Shown piece by piece: positions 44,250 to 56,334 of a DNA stretch of 64,000 bases. The DNA comes from Mercurialis annua (Eukaryota; Streptophyta; Magnoliopsida; Malpighiales; Euphorbiaceae). A program made the translations under genes and the position numbers. The notes below the pieces were generated by a model. The model did not search any database. It had not been told where the DNA came from and saw nothing but the letters and a program-made list of their open reading frames with translations. Each line of letters opens with the position of its first letter. The stretch's first letter is position 1. Where the stretch lies: assembly GCF_937616625.2 (NCBI RefSeq), contig NC_065571.1, positions 1,490,501 to 1,554,500 of the forward strand. Direction: 5' to 3'.

Positions 44250-46293
44250 CTAGTTCTCGGCTACTTTTTCGTGTTCCTCCTCAGTCGAAACGTGTGCTTC
44301 ATTTTTCACTTCAACCTTAGATTCTTGGACCTCTTTAGCAACTCCTGTGGTATCCTGAAGCTGCAAAAATTCACAGAAGATGTCAATTTAGGAGTTTGTG
44401 TTAATGTCCAAAAGCATAGAAGACAGCAAGCAAAAGAAAACTTAAGTTACCCCCATATTTTTTAGGCTAACAGTAACATCTTCTTGTTGCTGCTGGAGGT
44501 TCGTCCTGAGCTCTTGAAATTCCTTTGTTTCCCAAAAGATATAATTAGACCAAGAAAATAGACGGAAAGAAAATCTAAATGATTTGCAGAAATCAATACT
44601 CACTGATCGAAGTTGCTCCACCTCCGTATTCAATGATTTTTTCAATTGTGTTAGCTCCTACATATACAAGAGGAGTTAAAAAAGAATGTTTGATTCATTA
44701 TGTCTCTAATGTGCTTGAAATTTTTTATGCAGCTTAAAGTCAATAGTTAGAGCACACAGGAAAGCATGTAGGAATGAAAACCGTCTTTAAAATCATCATA
44801 AAAGAAAAAAAATCATAAACTTTAGCGTGTTTGAGAGGTAAAGTCATCCGTGACAATAACAGAGGGAAGTGCAACTCAGAAAATATCAAATTATTTTGAA
44901 TCTAAGCACAAAGAAAGTGATTTAGCAGGGTTAAAAAAAATTCTATTGCAATAATAGAATCAAAATATTCCTTCAAGTAAGAATGAGAGGCATTTCAACT
45001 AAATCACATCAAAGACAACACTGGAGTAATCACCCACCAAACTCACCCCAGCTTTACACAACTCTATATTTACCAATAAAGAGTTTCAGGTTCCAAGCCT
45101 TATGAACTTTTATCCTCCTTATTAATTTAACTAAAACCTCCTGATCTGGCTCAAATCGACCTACAAAAAGGTCCACGGAATCACCAGCTTTATATTAAAC
45201 TGAAATGGAAAAGTTTCCATCTACTTTCTTCATATCTTTTGGCTGCATCAGCCATGATGTGCTTAATCACAGATAAATGATTACATTCATCTTGAGAATA
45301 ACATTAATATACATAACACATTCGACAGTAAAGATCCCACACCATCGTTAATTGCCACTCAGTCTCACTATCTAAATGAGTAAAGAGCTCAAAGTTGCCT
45401 CACTGTAGTCCGCGAGCTACCATATATATAGTATACTGCTGGTCTTACCAGCTCATCAACAATTATCAATCAATTAACTCAAAATTTTTTAAGAAAGGTT
45501 ATGCTACAAGTTGTCATTTCAACCTTCATTAAAATCGATTTGGCTTTGGTATTTCAGTCGGTCAGATTATCCGGCTCAACTGATCAACACTATAGTTAAC
45601 AGAGATCATGAAATGATCATATCAGTAAGACAAGAATCCATGTAATGTAAAAGGCCATATCACATAATAGTCAGAACGCAAAATTAAAATGTACTAAAAC
45701 AAACAAAAAATGCAAAAGAACATAAACAAATAAAACAAAATTACTAAACATAAAGTACTTATTTCCGTTACCTCGCGATATATGGTGACTTGAGTGTCTA
45801 GCTTTGTTCTCCAACCTTGTAAATCCTAATAAACCACAATAACACAAGTTAATAAATCACTGAATCAAACCCTAACCAAGTCAAAAATCCAGAAATCTAA
45901 AAAACACTAAAAAAAACTTAAAATAATACCTGTTTTAAACCTTGAATTCTATTGAAAAGTTCCGTTCTCGATTCATTTAATTCCTAAAAAACATTAAATA
46001 AACTATTTTACAAAACAAAATTAAAAAATTTAAAGAGCGAAAAAATGAGTAAAATACCGCGATCTTGGAGCCAATGGGAGTTACATTCTCCTTTCTCTGC
46101 AATTACACAACAATAAACATAAAAAAAAGTAATCAACTAAATTAACAAAACAAATTAATCCTGAGATTAACAGCTAAAAATAAACAGATCTGTAAAATCA
46201 AAATTAAATTAAAAAGTAAAGGAATGGAGAAATTACAGGGGCAAGAGGCGCCGGAGAAGGAAGAGGAGGAGTTAATGAGTCGGAATTTGCCAT
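44250..46293 (-). CDS. Small coiled-coil protein, function unknown
   Basis: Seven exons, all joined at phase 0: 46293-46237, 46096-46058, 45983-45930, 45825-45772, 44657-44604, 44522-44451, 44360-44250, giving 146 residues. The order is a proline-rich N terminus (PPLPSPAPLAP), a conserved-looking VTPIGSKIAELNESRTELF, then a continuous predicted coiled coil (NRIQGLKQDLQGWRTKLDTQ, YREELTQLKKSLNTEVEQLR, EFQELRTNLQQQQEDVTVSL), and an acidic tail (KVEVKNEAHVSTEEEHEKVA). Three consecutive exons are exactly 54 nt. Plant genomes carry a homologue annotated only as coiled-coil or unknown; I recall one next to VAMP724 in Arabidopsis (At4g15790), but this is from memory. Soluble, no signal or membrane segment. 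All splice sites are GT-AG. Gene structure is well supported; the function is not. Confidence 0.85.
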
Positions 46294-47574
46294 TTTTTCC
46301 GGTGAACTGAAAATAAAAATCCAAGTTAATAAAAAAAAAGGGTTTTGTTTGTTCGATGGAATTGATGAAGATGTTTTTTATTTATTTAACGTTGTCAGTT
46401 GTTGGTGGCAGTTCAGAAGTGGATGAAGATCTTCGTTTATCGATAACGTTAACTAAAACTCAAATTCAAAAGTTTGGGATTTGAATTGAGCGGGCAATAC
46501 TGTAATACAGGAGTTTTAATTTAAGCTTCCACCTCCATAACTTTCTCACTTGATAAATTTCACTCACAATAATTGAACCTCCCACTTGTGCAAATGATAA
46601 AACAAAAAAATTGATCGACTTAAAAGTAGCAATTTAACCCCTCAACTTGTAAGTAATGAGCAATTAACACATAAATTAACTATGTAGGCAAATCAGGTAT
46701 GAATTTAATGATTATGGGTAGTTAACTCCATTTTGGAAGTTTGTCCACTCAACTTATAAGCTAATTGTCCCCTAAATTGGCAATTTGCCCTTTCAATTTG
46801 TAAACTAATTTGCCAAATCGGATTAATTGTCCATAATCACCAAGTTCGTGATTGACTGCCCATAAAATTAATTTGCATGTTAATTGCCCGTCGCTTACAA
46901 GTTGAGAAGGCAAATTGCCACTTAAGTCAGTATGAAATTATAATTTTTTTTTACAAAAAAAAAATGTATTAGCGATATTTGAATTTTTTGAAAACTTTGG
47001 TGTTTGAACTTTTAATCTTTCAAATCAATATCTCAGTCTAGCCGGTTTCCGATCATTTGATGTGCTAAAAGTTAAAAAAAACTATTGTTTTTACATAAAT
47101 TTATGTATCATATTAGTAAAAGTAATAATAATAATAATAATAATAATGTGTGTAATGGTACACTTATATATAATTAAAATGACAGTCAAAAAAATATATA
47201 TAATTATAATGAAAAATCATATCAGTGGAATTAAAATTAATTTTTAATCTTGTTAGTAATTCGGTGATGGGAGGAAAATAAATAAAAATACTCATTTGAT
47301 ACTACTGATATAAAATAAATAAAAGTTCATACGCTAAAGTAAAAAATATGGAAAAGTCCATACACCACTTATATTATTTATTCTAAATAAGAGTTTGATT
47401 ATTTTGCACCATAACTCAATATAATTCAATATTAGGGTGTAAAATAACACAGTTTTAAAAGTTGTGAATTTATCTACCAAAAACTACAAACTTAACAATT
47501 TTGATCTTTTATGCTAAGATAAAAGGTGAAATTATTTTTTATTAAAAAGATTAAAAAACTTTATCGCACATATT
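46294..47574. other. Intergenic: promoter of the coiled-coil gene and MITE
   Basis: 46294-46620 is promoter and 5' UTR sequence. 46625-46921 is an inverted-repeat element (listed separately). 47118-47147 is a TAA microsatellite. No gene. Confidence 0.45.
46625..46921. mobile_element. MITE of about 300 bp
   Basis: The left end AGCAATTTAACCCCTCAACT and the right end read in reverse GGCAATTTGCCTTCTCAACT form inverted repeats of at least 50 bases, including CAACTTGTAAG and GGCAATTAACA-type words. Flanks ACTTAAAAG and ACTTAAGTC may be a decayed 9-bp duplication. Confidence 0.6.
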
Positions 47575-47763
47575 AAATTTAAGTTGCTCACGAGCAGCTC
47601 GGCGCTCGACTCGATAAGAGCTTGGTTCGTGTTTGTTCATATCTTAAACCAACCGAGTTCGAACTTGAGTTTATGTTCGTTTATTTAAATGAGCCAAATA
47701 CGAACACAATGCCGTTTAGCTCGTTTTTGTTTGCGAACAGCTCATATATTAGCTAATTTATTT

Positions 47764-48014
47764 GTTCGTGAACAAGCTCGTATATAAATTCAATTAAAGT
47801 TCGTGAGCTGGCTCGTATATGAACTTAATAAAGAGTTCACGAACAGACTCGTATAGAAGTTTGATTAAGAGTTCATGAACTGACTCGTATATGAACTTGA
47901 TAAAGAGTTCAAGAGTAGACTCGTATAGAAGTTTGATTAAGAGTTCGTGAAGTGACTCATATATGAATTTGATAAAGAATTCGTGAACTGAATTTTAATA
48001 AAGTTTGATTAAGA
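47764..48014. repeat. 36-bp tandem array, seven units
   Basis: Units of 35-36 bases of the form GTTCGTGAACTGACTCGTAT followed by ATGAACTTGATAAAGA, starting at about 47764 and 47799 and then every 36 bases. Units alternate between two types (ATGAACTTGATAAAGA and AGAAGTTTGATTAAGA), giving a 72-bp higher-order period. Confidence 0.85.
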
Positions 48015-48065
48015 ATTTGCGAGCTAATCCATAGTTAAGTTAAATTTAAAATGTTGTTTTAACTT

Positions 48066-48303
48066 CTTCTTTTGTGACGAGGACTCACTCTACTGAGCCG
48101 AAACTCAATATCATTGTTAAACCACGGGATGTGGACCGCCCGCAAGCCCACGTACTTGGTAATTCCGGACTATAATAGACAGCAATCCAACCTCAACCAC
48201 TCCATATTAAGAAAGGGCGTAGCCGGAGTTCGAACCCGCGACCTTTGGCGTCCAGATGGCTGATACTTAGACCACTAGACCAAACCCTTACGGGCAAAAT
48301 AAA
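48066..48303 (-). mobile_element. tRNA-derived SINE with 11-bp target duplication
   Basis: On the minus strand the element begins near 48303 and shows an A-box-like TGGTCTAGTGGTC and a B-box GGTTCGAACTCC with tRNA-like spacing. It continues through CTACGCCCTTTCTT and GGGCGGTCCACATCCCGTGG and ends in CACAAAAGAAG. It is flanked by TGTTTTAACTT at 48055-48065 and 48304-48314. The internal pol III boxes, non-coding body and long target duplication identify a SINE mobilised by LINE machinery. Confidence 0.88.
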
Positions 48304-48540
48304 TGTTTTAACTTATTAACACTACGTAGTTAATATAAAACTCTTGCGCGTTTGCTTTGCGGTTTCTTTTTGTTTGGTTTGTTTAATTGTTAAACGAGTC
48401 AAGCTTGTGTAACGAACACAAGTTGAATGGGAATAAAAAATGAGCACCTTTTAAATGAATCGAACATAAACACCTCATTCAAAATTCAAATGAACATGAA
48501 TCTGACGTAAACACTTTATAACTCAGCTCGACAACCTCAT

Positions 48541-49171
48541 ATGTATTAAATAGAAGTACTATTTATATAGATGAATTAGAATTAATCTCCGTTAATCTTC
48601 GCTGACAATTAACATAGAATAATTCTATCTCTTAAAAATATTAAAAAAATTATAGATGAATTAGAAAAGTAAAGCTAATGCTAAGAGTAAAACATTATGT
48701 TTAAAGACATGAAATCGCGGATTCAGGCCGTTCTCCTTTTTCTTTCCGTTCACATTCTTGGATTAATTAACTACACTAAACTATAATTATATGTTCCAAA
48801 TTACTAAATACCCCCTTCATTATAAATTATTCAAATAAAACACTGGTCAAATTAGTCATTTGGTCCCTCATTTTTATTAAATAAACGCCGCCAAATCCAA
48901 AGCAAATACCCAGTCTAAGATTTACTCCGTCAAAACAAAGTCAAAGACAATTCTTAAACTATCCAATTTAATTTAATTAGTATAAATTATTTCACTTCTT
49001 AATTAATTTCTTTATATTCTTTCTTCCAATCAAAGATAGTAATAATCTAAACCCAAACACGCCTTAACAAAACACTAACGTACGAAATCCATCTCTCTCT
49101 GTCTGAACACTGCAAAATCCTTGTCTCTCTCAATTTGATCAACTCGGACCGAGTTGGCTCAGTTGAAAAAA
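48541..49171. other. Intergenic: VAMP promoter and 5' UTR
   Basis: AT-rich; CTCTCTCTGTCTGAACACTG and CTCTCTCAATTTGATC at 49092-49140 look like the transcribed leader of the R-SNARE gene. Nothing else supported. Confidence 0.4.
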
Positions 49172-51869
49172 ATGAGTCAAGAATCGTTCATTTACAGCTT
49201 TGTAGCGAGAGGGACAATGATATTAGCAGAGTACACAGAGTTTACCGGTAACTTTCCGGCCATCGCAGCTCAGTGTCTTCAAAGATTGCCTTCTTCTAAC
49301 GATAAATTTACTTATAATTGTGACCATCACACCTTTAATTTTCTTGTTGAAGATGGATACGGTAATTTATTTTTTTTATACATTTTTTGTTCTGTTATTT
49401 TTAAAATAAGTTTTTTAGAGAATTAAGTTAAACTAGAGAGGGGTGAGTTGAATTATATAACTGAAAGGTAATGGATCTAGTTAGATAAACTGTGTTTAAT
49501 TTGCTTTATGCAAGTCTAGCTTTTTTTAATATTGTTTGCTTATGTGCCGATCGAGCATTAAAAACTGATAAAAAAAAGCATATTATGTGATGAAATTTAT
49601 ATGTTGCTGTGCTTATGGAACGTAATTGGAAGAAACTTGCATTGTCATGTATGTTTTTCGAGGCTATGTTGCACGGAAACTTGTCGAGTTTTACCTTGCA
49701 GGTGTCTCGGTTCTGTTTTTGGAAACACGTCTGAAACTCCGAAATGCTATGTTTATAACTTATTCTTATAAAAGTATGGTTTTTCCATTTTCGGTGTTTC
49801 TTGTTTCAGCATTTACCTATGTTTTGAGGAATTATGACTTAAAACTTACCTTAAAAAATGAAGCACAAAGAAATAGATGTTGACACAGGCTAGTTTAGTT
49901 GTGTAATTAAACTTAAATAGTTTTAATGCTGCTGTTAAGCTGTAGAACAGAATTAGAATGGAATCTGCCAATACGCACTGGAGCGAGTTTGGTATTACAT
50001 TGAAATGTCCTGTGCTTTGGATTTAAGTTACTACTCCCTGGTTGACAAAAACAAAGAGTGTATTCTCGAGATTTAAAGGTTTGTTGAGTGCAGATCATAA
50101 CGATTAGTCGATTATACAAATTGCTAGTAGAAGACTTTTTCAATTTTTCCGGGAATGGAAGAGGATAACTCTTTTGCATCAAACTCTTACCAAACATGTT
50201 TCTGGCTGAGAAGTTTGGGGAAAAGGTTCCCATCTGAATTAATTTCAAAATAACTGGCTGTAGTCCTTGTCCTTGACGGGATGTACGGTTCTAAATTCTA
50301 GATATAAGTCCTCTTGGAAATCCTAAAAAATAGAAACTTAGCTTGGTTAAGGACTTGAATTTGATCAAAAGGATTCCTTAGAAGCAACCTTGGTTAAGGA
50401 CTTGAATTTGATGATATATTATAGGATTGCACTAGGCTACATCTTTTCCAACATCTAGTTTATTACCAGCAGAGAGTCTTAGAAGATTAAGGCAATGTTC
50501 TTTTGAAGGCTAAGTGTCAAATTCTTATATCTCTAGTTGTCGTTTAAGATTTTGAAGATTTGATGAGTTAATATGTTTGGTTTAGCTTCATGTTTTTACT
50601 TTTTCCATGCTGCTATATATTTTGAGTGTTTTTAGTTGTCATTACACAATCGTAGCTGAAATCATTATTGATATACTGAATAGTTGTAACTTATAAACTT
50701 GTAAATGCGCTATTTTCCTATATTTGTGATCTTTTCGGCATACAAATAGGTACATAACGAGACAAAATTCAATGCCTTCTGGATATTCACATTGTGCTTT
50801 CTGCTGTTTGCAGCTTATTGTGTTGTTGCAAAAGAATCTGTTAGCAAGCAGATCTCTATTGCATTTTTGGAACGCATGAAAGCGGACTTTAAGAATAGAT
50901 ATGGGGGCGGTAAAGCAGACACAGCAATTGCCAAAAGTCTCAACAAAGAATTCGGGTATGTTTATTTACAGAAATCTATCATGTACCTAATTGTAATTTG
51001 TATAACTTAAAGGTAGTATGATTTATTTTTTTCAGGCCGATTATGAAAGAGCACATGAAATATATTATTGATCATGCTGAAGAAATAGAAAAGCTTTTGA
51101 AAGTGAAGGCTCAAGTTTCAGAAGTTAAGAGTGTTATGTTAGGGAATATTGACAAGGTAGGCCCGTAAGTGCCAAGACATGATCTCGTTAACAACCTTAA
51201 GGATAATGTTTCACTTTTCATCACATGTTTTAGACAAGGGGGTTGAAAATTAAAAGCTAGATGTGGATTACTGTTATCAATATGTCAAATGAAGATCTTA
51301 AGCTACGTATTCTTTGTTGGCTATTCAGATAAATTGCTTAGGATGATAATTTTCATGTTGAAATTGGTGTCTTAGAAGGTGTGGGGCAGTAAGTTTTAAT
51401 GTAGACCAAGAGTCAATTAAAAATTTTGTTTAGTGAATGGCGTGGTTACGGTAAATTGAAAATGTTGGAACGTTTTACAATGTCTATGAAGTTAGTGACT
51501 TAAACTGATTAATTTATTAATGCCTACCGAAGCAGCTAATCTAAGATCTCATCCTTATCTTTCAGGTTATTGATAGAGGTGAAGCCATAACGACTCTTGC
51601 CGACAAGACGGAGACTTTACATGATCAGGTAGGCTCAGTGATCATTCGCGTAGAGTATTTTTTTTTTGATAGTTTTAACTTCTGAATTACTTGGCTGGTT
51701 TGTGTGTTGCCAAACTCAGGCCCAAGCATACAAGAAACAGGGAACACAAATCCGGCGAAAAATGTGGTATCAAAACATGAAGATTAAACTGGTTGTTCTG
51801 GGGATCTTGTTGCTTCTGGTTCTTGTAATCTGGCTATCCATTTGCCAGGGATTTGATTGTACCAACTAG
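49172..51869 (+). CDS. VAMP724: Longin R-SNARE of the VAMP72 group
   Basis: Vesicle-anchored R-SNARE for fusion at the plasma membrane or endosomal system. Exons 49172-49361, 50814-50955, 51036-51156, 51566-51628, 51720-51869 give 221 residues. The longin domain is about 1-125 ([58 protein letters not shown], ending LNKEFGPIMKEHM). The SNARE motif, about 130-185, has the central-layer arginine in [12 protein letters not shown] (VxDRGE). It is followed by [12 protein letters not shown] and a C-terminal anchor ([18 protein letters not shown]) with tail CQGFDCTN. No VAMP727-type acidic insertion in the longin domain. Start chosen at MSQESF rather than the upstream in-frame ATG at 49154 because family members begin MGQESFIYS. 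The VAMP724 assignment rests on sequence and remembered synteny. Confidence 0.93.
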
Positions 51870-52581
51870 TATTCTGTTCAAGCACAAATACACTAAAAGG
51901 AAAATTACTCAATAGTTTGTTCTCTTCAGGGGATTTTCTCGTCTTTGGAATCGTACCGGAACCCTATACTTATTTTACTGGAACCCTATAGTCTTCAGAA
52001 GCCGGGAAGGGGAATTCGAGAGCTGTTGGTTGAAGGTGAGAGGTCTGCATCATGTGATTGTTGTACCAATCTGTATCCAATATTACACAACATTCTTTTA
52101 ATCTTTTTCTTCTAAAAGTTTCTTATAGAATAAAGTTTTTGTATTGTTTATCTTCCGCCCCGTTTACTTCAGTAATAGAGATATATACGTACCATGAAAA
52201 GCAAATAATTGAAGTCTCGTAAATGAAAAGCTCATCCGCCATGATGAGCAATTTGATTAGAAGTTAATACAGAAAATGTACAGAAGCAATGGAGGCATAC
52301 TAAAGGGCATAAGCATTTCCATTTGCATTAAAAAAATTGTTACATTTTTTTTACAACCTCAATCAAAACAGGGTAGGTTACATTACATGAGTCTTCTCAT
52401 CTAAAAATCAGAGGAAAATAATCTCCAATCACTATCAAGAATCAAGAGATCTATAATCTAGCACTACACAAACAAATTAATCAAAATTGACATCTAAATT
52501 CATGTATAACTACTTAACAATTAACTTACACCAAGTGTTACAACAGCTATATCAAGTTATCAACTTCAACGCGGAATCTTG
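51870..52581. other. Intergenic between convergent VAMP and DUF3527 genes
   Basis: 3' UTRs of the two genes meet here. There is a short repeat of GGAACCCTATA (51959 and 51980). No gene. Confidence 0.45.
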
Positions 52582-54847
52582 CTACTTCATATCCTGTACG
52601 TTTTCTGGTTGGAGAATCGGACTCTGGGTGTGAATAAAAGCGACTGCAATTGAAAAAGATTGCAACGCTGACAACTTTGACTGGAAATGAACAAAATACA
52701 ATCCATCATACACATTGACCATCCTCAATGGGGGCGCGCTGTTTTCTGAACCCTGAAAATTCAAGTCGGATTGTTATGAACTCAATGCATAAACAGTCGT
52801 AACACAGAAATATGATCTCAATATTCAATGGTCATTGATGTTGGTATGTCATAAAAGTAAATATTCAAACCAGTAACTACACAATGCTAAAAACTTTATG
52901 AAAAACTTTCGACGATACGATCTTTTAGACGGAAAATATAACACTGAGTATGCACTTGAAATATAGAGTGATTTCCTGAAGCAAAATATGACGAGTTCTG
53001 AAACATATAGCATAGTTCAGAAGCTACAAAATTTGTGAGAACATATGGATTAAGGCCAAATTCTGCAAGTCATTTCTTTGAGCAATTATGTGTCCAACAG
53101 CATTGACCATTTTCAGACCTAATATGAGCATAGCATGAAATTGGCATACCTTTGCGATTAAATCAATTAACTTGCACTCTCCGTCTTCTTTGTTACTCAG
53201 TCTGCTCTTAAGCACGGTTAATGGGCACCCTAGGTCCCAGCCACCACAATCACAGGATCCGCCTGATCTCCATCTTTCGATGAGACTAGAAGGACCACCA
53301 GTTCTGGTCCTCGGACCGCCATGAAGACCGGCTGGAAGTAGTATATCCATGCTTGTAGAGCAGTCACCAGTATTTCGTTCGCAAGATTGCGAGGATTCTG
53401 TCAAATCAGTTGTCTGCTTTTCACTTGATTTCTTGAGAAAATTTAAACCCCAACCTCCGCCCTTCTCCGGACGATTCTCACGAATATGGTCCTTCACAAC
53501 AATTGCAGCCATTTCGAGATTGGGAGGAAGCTGATTTTCTAGGAGATTTGCATCTTGAAGTGGCTCCCAAGAACAACTCTCTGGAATGACACTTGATTCA
53601 GTCATTCTGGAAATAGTTCTCTTCTTCATGGATTGACTAGTCCGGAATACTTCCGCTACCTTTTTCGACAGTCCCTTATTTTTCCTCATGTCATAGCTTG
53701 AATTTTGCATTTGTATAAAATTTTCATTACCAACAAACAAAACAAACTCTCTCTCCATGATTTTGGAATTATTCGCGCAGAGGGTAAAAGAAGTTGATAC
53801 CTTCATCTTACCGACAAGGCGATATTCATTATCATGTACTTCATGTTCCTTTTGGCCAGTCCTTCGTATATGGAATAGATACGTATAATCAACAGTTTTA
53901 TCATCATCCGCCTGTTCAACATTCCACAAGTTAGCCACATAAACCACCTTTTGATCATCTAGAGAGAAAACAAAATGTGGGCCGTCGTCCTCCCATGTGC
54001 ATTGGAGCATTCCTTGAGTAACCGTAGCAGAGAGCGAGGAAGAAGACTGATCGGAACATGTAGAGTTTGTACTTGACACAGAAAACGGCCTATCGTGCAT
54101 ATTCTCGGATTTACAATTCTGTTTTCCTGAAATTGATTCTTCATTATATAGCTTGTTAGCCGAATAATTAGTTAATACACTTGGAGAGTTCACAAAATCA
54201 TAACATCCATCGACATCGTTGAAGCTCGTTTTATCAAAATTGGCATCACCATCGCCATCACCATCATATGCACCATATTTGCGAAACAAAGGGCTGTTGA
54301 GTATATTTACCATACTATTGCTACCCATGATGGAGCCTACAATCCAGTGTCCTGCAGGCCTAATGATCACACTCCCATCTTCAGATGCCAATGGGCAATC
54401 AAAATGAAACCTAGCAAAATCACACGTACTTCCACCCGTTATTTTAGCCGGACTCGAGCCATTAGACAAAACTTGCATTTCTCCCCATCCCAAGTTCATG
54501 GAGACGTTACGAGTGGATTCTTTCGACGCACTAGTATGAATAAGCTCTAGGCAACGACGAAGATATTTCTCATCTACAGTTACCACATGCTTCGGAATCC
54601 ATTTATCCAAAACACGGATGCTTCGAAGAACTGATTCCTTGATGTAAGTTTTACTTCGTTGCAATTGCTTAACTTTTAAAACAAGAGTGTTTTGTGAATT
54701 TACCTTCCTCAACAACTTTTTAGATTTTGATTCCGAACAATGTGATTCATCGTGACCTTGCAACCCCTCGTCATCGTTAAAGCCGTGAGATGGTGAGTTT
54801 TCGTGAGAATAGCCACCGTTCTGAGCATCAGCAAATGTATCTTCCAT
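52582..54847 (-). CDS. DUF3527 family protein
   Basis: Plant-specific protein of unknown function with a C-terminal DUF3527 domain. Two coding exons: 54847-53150 (566 codons) and 52752-52582 (56 residues plus stop), 622 residues. The N-terminal part is acidic and then basic (LLRKVNSQNTLVLKVKQLQR), leading to a conserved region of SVLRSIRVLDKWIPKHVV type. The DUF3527 core starts near residue 290 (QCTWEDDGPHFVFSLDDQKV with VYVANLW, YLFHIRR). It continues through EFVLFVGNE, PPNLEMAAIVVK, GGWGLNFLKK and GGPSSLIERWRSGGSCDCGG, GCPLTVL, and ends with ALRMVNV-like PLRMVNVYDGLYFVHFQSKL and SALQSFSIAVAFIHTQSP. No signal peptide. A 5' UTR intron is likely (donor CTTCTG|GTATGA near 55546, acceptor TTTTCAG|ATGATGG near 54901). 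Frame after 53150 runs on into intron sequence; splicing restores the family C terminus. Confidence 0.92.
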
Positions 54848-56334
54848 TTTGAACCTAATAAAGCATGACTAATGGCAGAAAACTTTTGTTTCCATCATCT
54901 GAAAATGCAAATGAACAATTAACATCAACAACTACAAATATGCATAGAGATAAAACTATAGAAAGTTGAGCACAAGCATCCATTTTAGACTTGAATACAG
55001 CAACAAATAGCACAAAGCACTATTAAAAAATTGATTTTACTCTAGTTTTTTTTGTCTGAAACAAGAAATTAAAGAGCAAAAAACAATGCTAAACATCCCA
55101 AATTTACCAAGTAGAAATCAAAATAATAGTTTCTTATTGATCATAATGACATAGAATAAACAAATTGCAATTAGGGATCAAATCACTCATAAAATGAAAA
55201 ATAACACAGAAACTGCATTTTTTCACATTAGGATATAGAAAACTCAGACATTCAATATCATAATGCAAAAAATCATAAGAAAAAGCCATCAAATTACATA
55301 AATGCCTAAAAAAAAGGATGAAATTGCACAAACTCTTTAAAAATTCATAAAATAACTCAGCACAATAATTTCACTTTCAATCAATCAAGATGAAATTTTT
55401 CTCTCCTCTACAGCTTTATAGAAACAAACCAACAAACAACAATACATTAATCAATAAATTAACATTTACATATCTTTTAAAAGAACAAAACTTTAACAAT
55501 AAAAAGTGTAAAAAAACAATCAAGAAACCAACTTTTTTTCATACCAGAAGAAATGGATCTAATCCAAGAACAGCAACTTCAGAGCTTTATCTTCAAGATG
55601 AACCAGAATCAAACAAGAGATAAAACAACAGACTAAAGAACAAAATAATATTATTGAAAAATAAAATCTTCTTTAAATCTAATAAACCAACAAAAATTTG
55701 CAACTGTTTTTTCAGACAATGCAACTGATTTTTTTTTTTTTCTTACAAGAGATGGAGAGAAGCTATAAAAAAATTCATAAAAACAGAAAAAATTTAAAAG
55801 TGAAGCAAAAGTTAGTGGGGAAGATTAATGGTGATACTATATTACATGAAAATACAGATGTAAGCCACGTTTGGTTGTTGTTGAATTTTTCTTGTAGTAA
55901 CTACAAATAGCAATGCACAGTATGATTTATCAGAAATATTACACTCAAATGAGAAATACAATATTGAAAAAAAAGAAGGAGGATTATTGTTATTATACTC
56001 ACACTTTTTGCGTTTTATTCGATTTAAGCACAATTTAAAAAATATCTCATTATATGTCTCAATTTTTTATTTTTCTTATTTTATAAGCCGGTTTGTGTTT
56101 TATATATTATCTTTCATAAAAAAAATGTAATTGACCTCGTGAATGATCAAAACATTACCGTATAAGACACTTAGTATATATATATACAACAAAATAAAAA
56201 TTTGAAATATATGACGTCACGTTTTTATATTGCACTTATATAAAAAAAATGCAAAAGATCGGGATATATAGTAATAATAATAAAAAATTAATAAAATGTA
56301 GAATTTTAGAATTTTTCATGAAATTAGTAACAGG
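54848..56334. other. 5' UTR, probable leader intron and promoter of the DUF3527 gene, then spacer
   Basis: 54848-55640 probably holds the leader exon(s) and intron of the minus-strand DUF3527 gene. Beyond that the sequence is AT-rich with a T-run at 55731-55741. No additional gene. Confidence 0.45.

Larger units (their letters stand above)
47575..48540. mobile_element. Decayed hAT-like repeat region with GCTCG/CGAGC ends
   Basis: 47585-47780 carries AGCAGCTCGGCGCTCGACTC and many GTTCG, GAGCTC and CGAAC words. 48385-48540 contains related GAACA and AGCTCGACAACC words. Between them lie a 36-bp tandem array and a SINE. The layout suggests an old GC-skewed MITE with later insertions; exact ends are not visible. 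Confidence 0.45.

Noticed and set aside
47764..48014. CRISPR-like array
   Set aside because: The 36-bp units are directly adjacent without unique spacers and the genome is that of a plant; it is an ordinary tandem repeat.
48230..48303. tRNA gene on the minus strand (B-box GGTTCGAACTCC)
   Set aside because: It lacks a complete cloverleaf and is part of a 238-bp unit with an 11-bp target duplication, so it is the head of a SINE.
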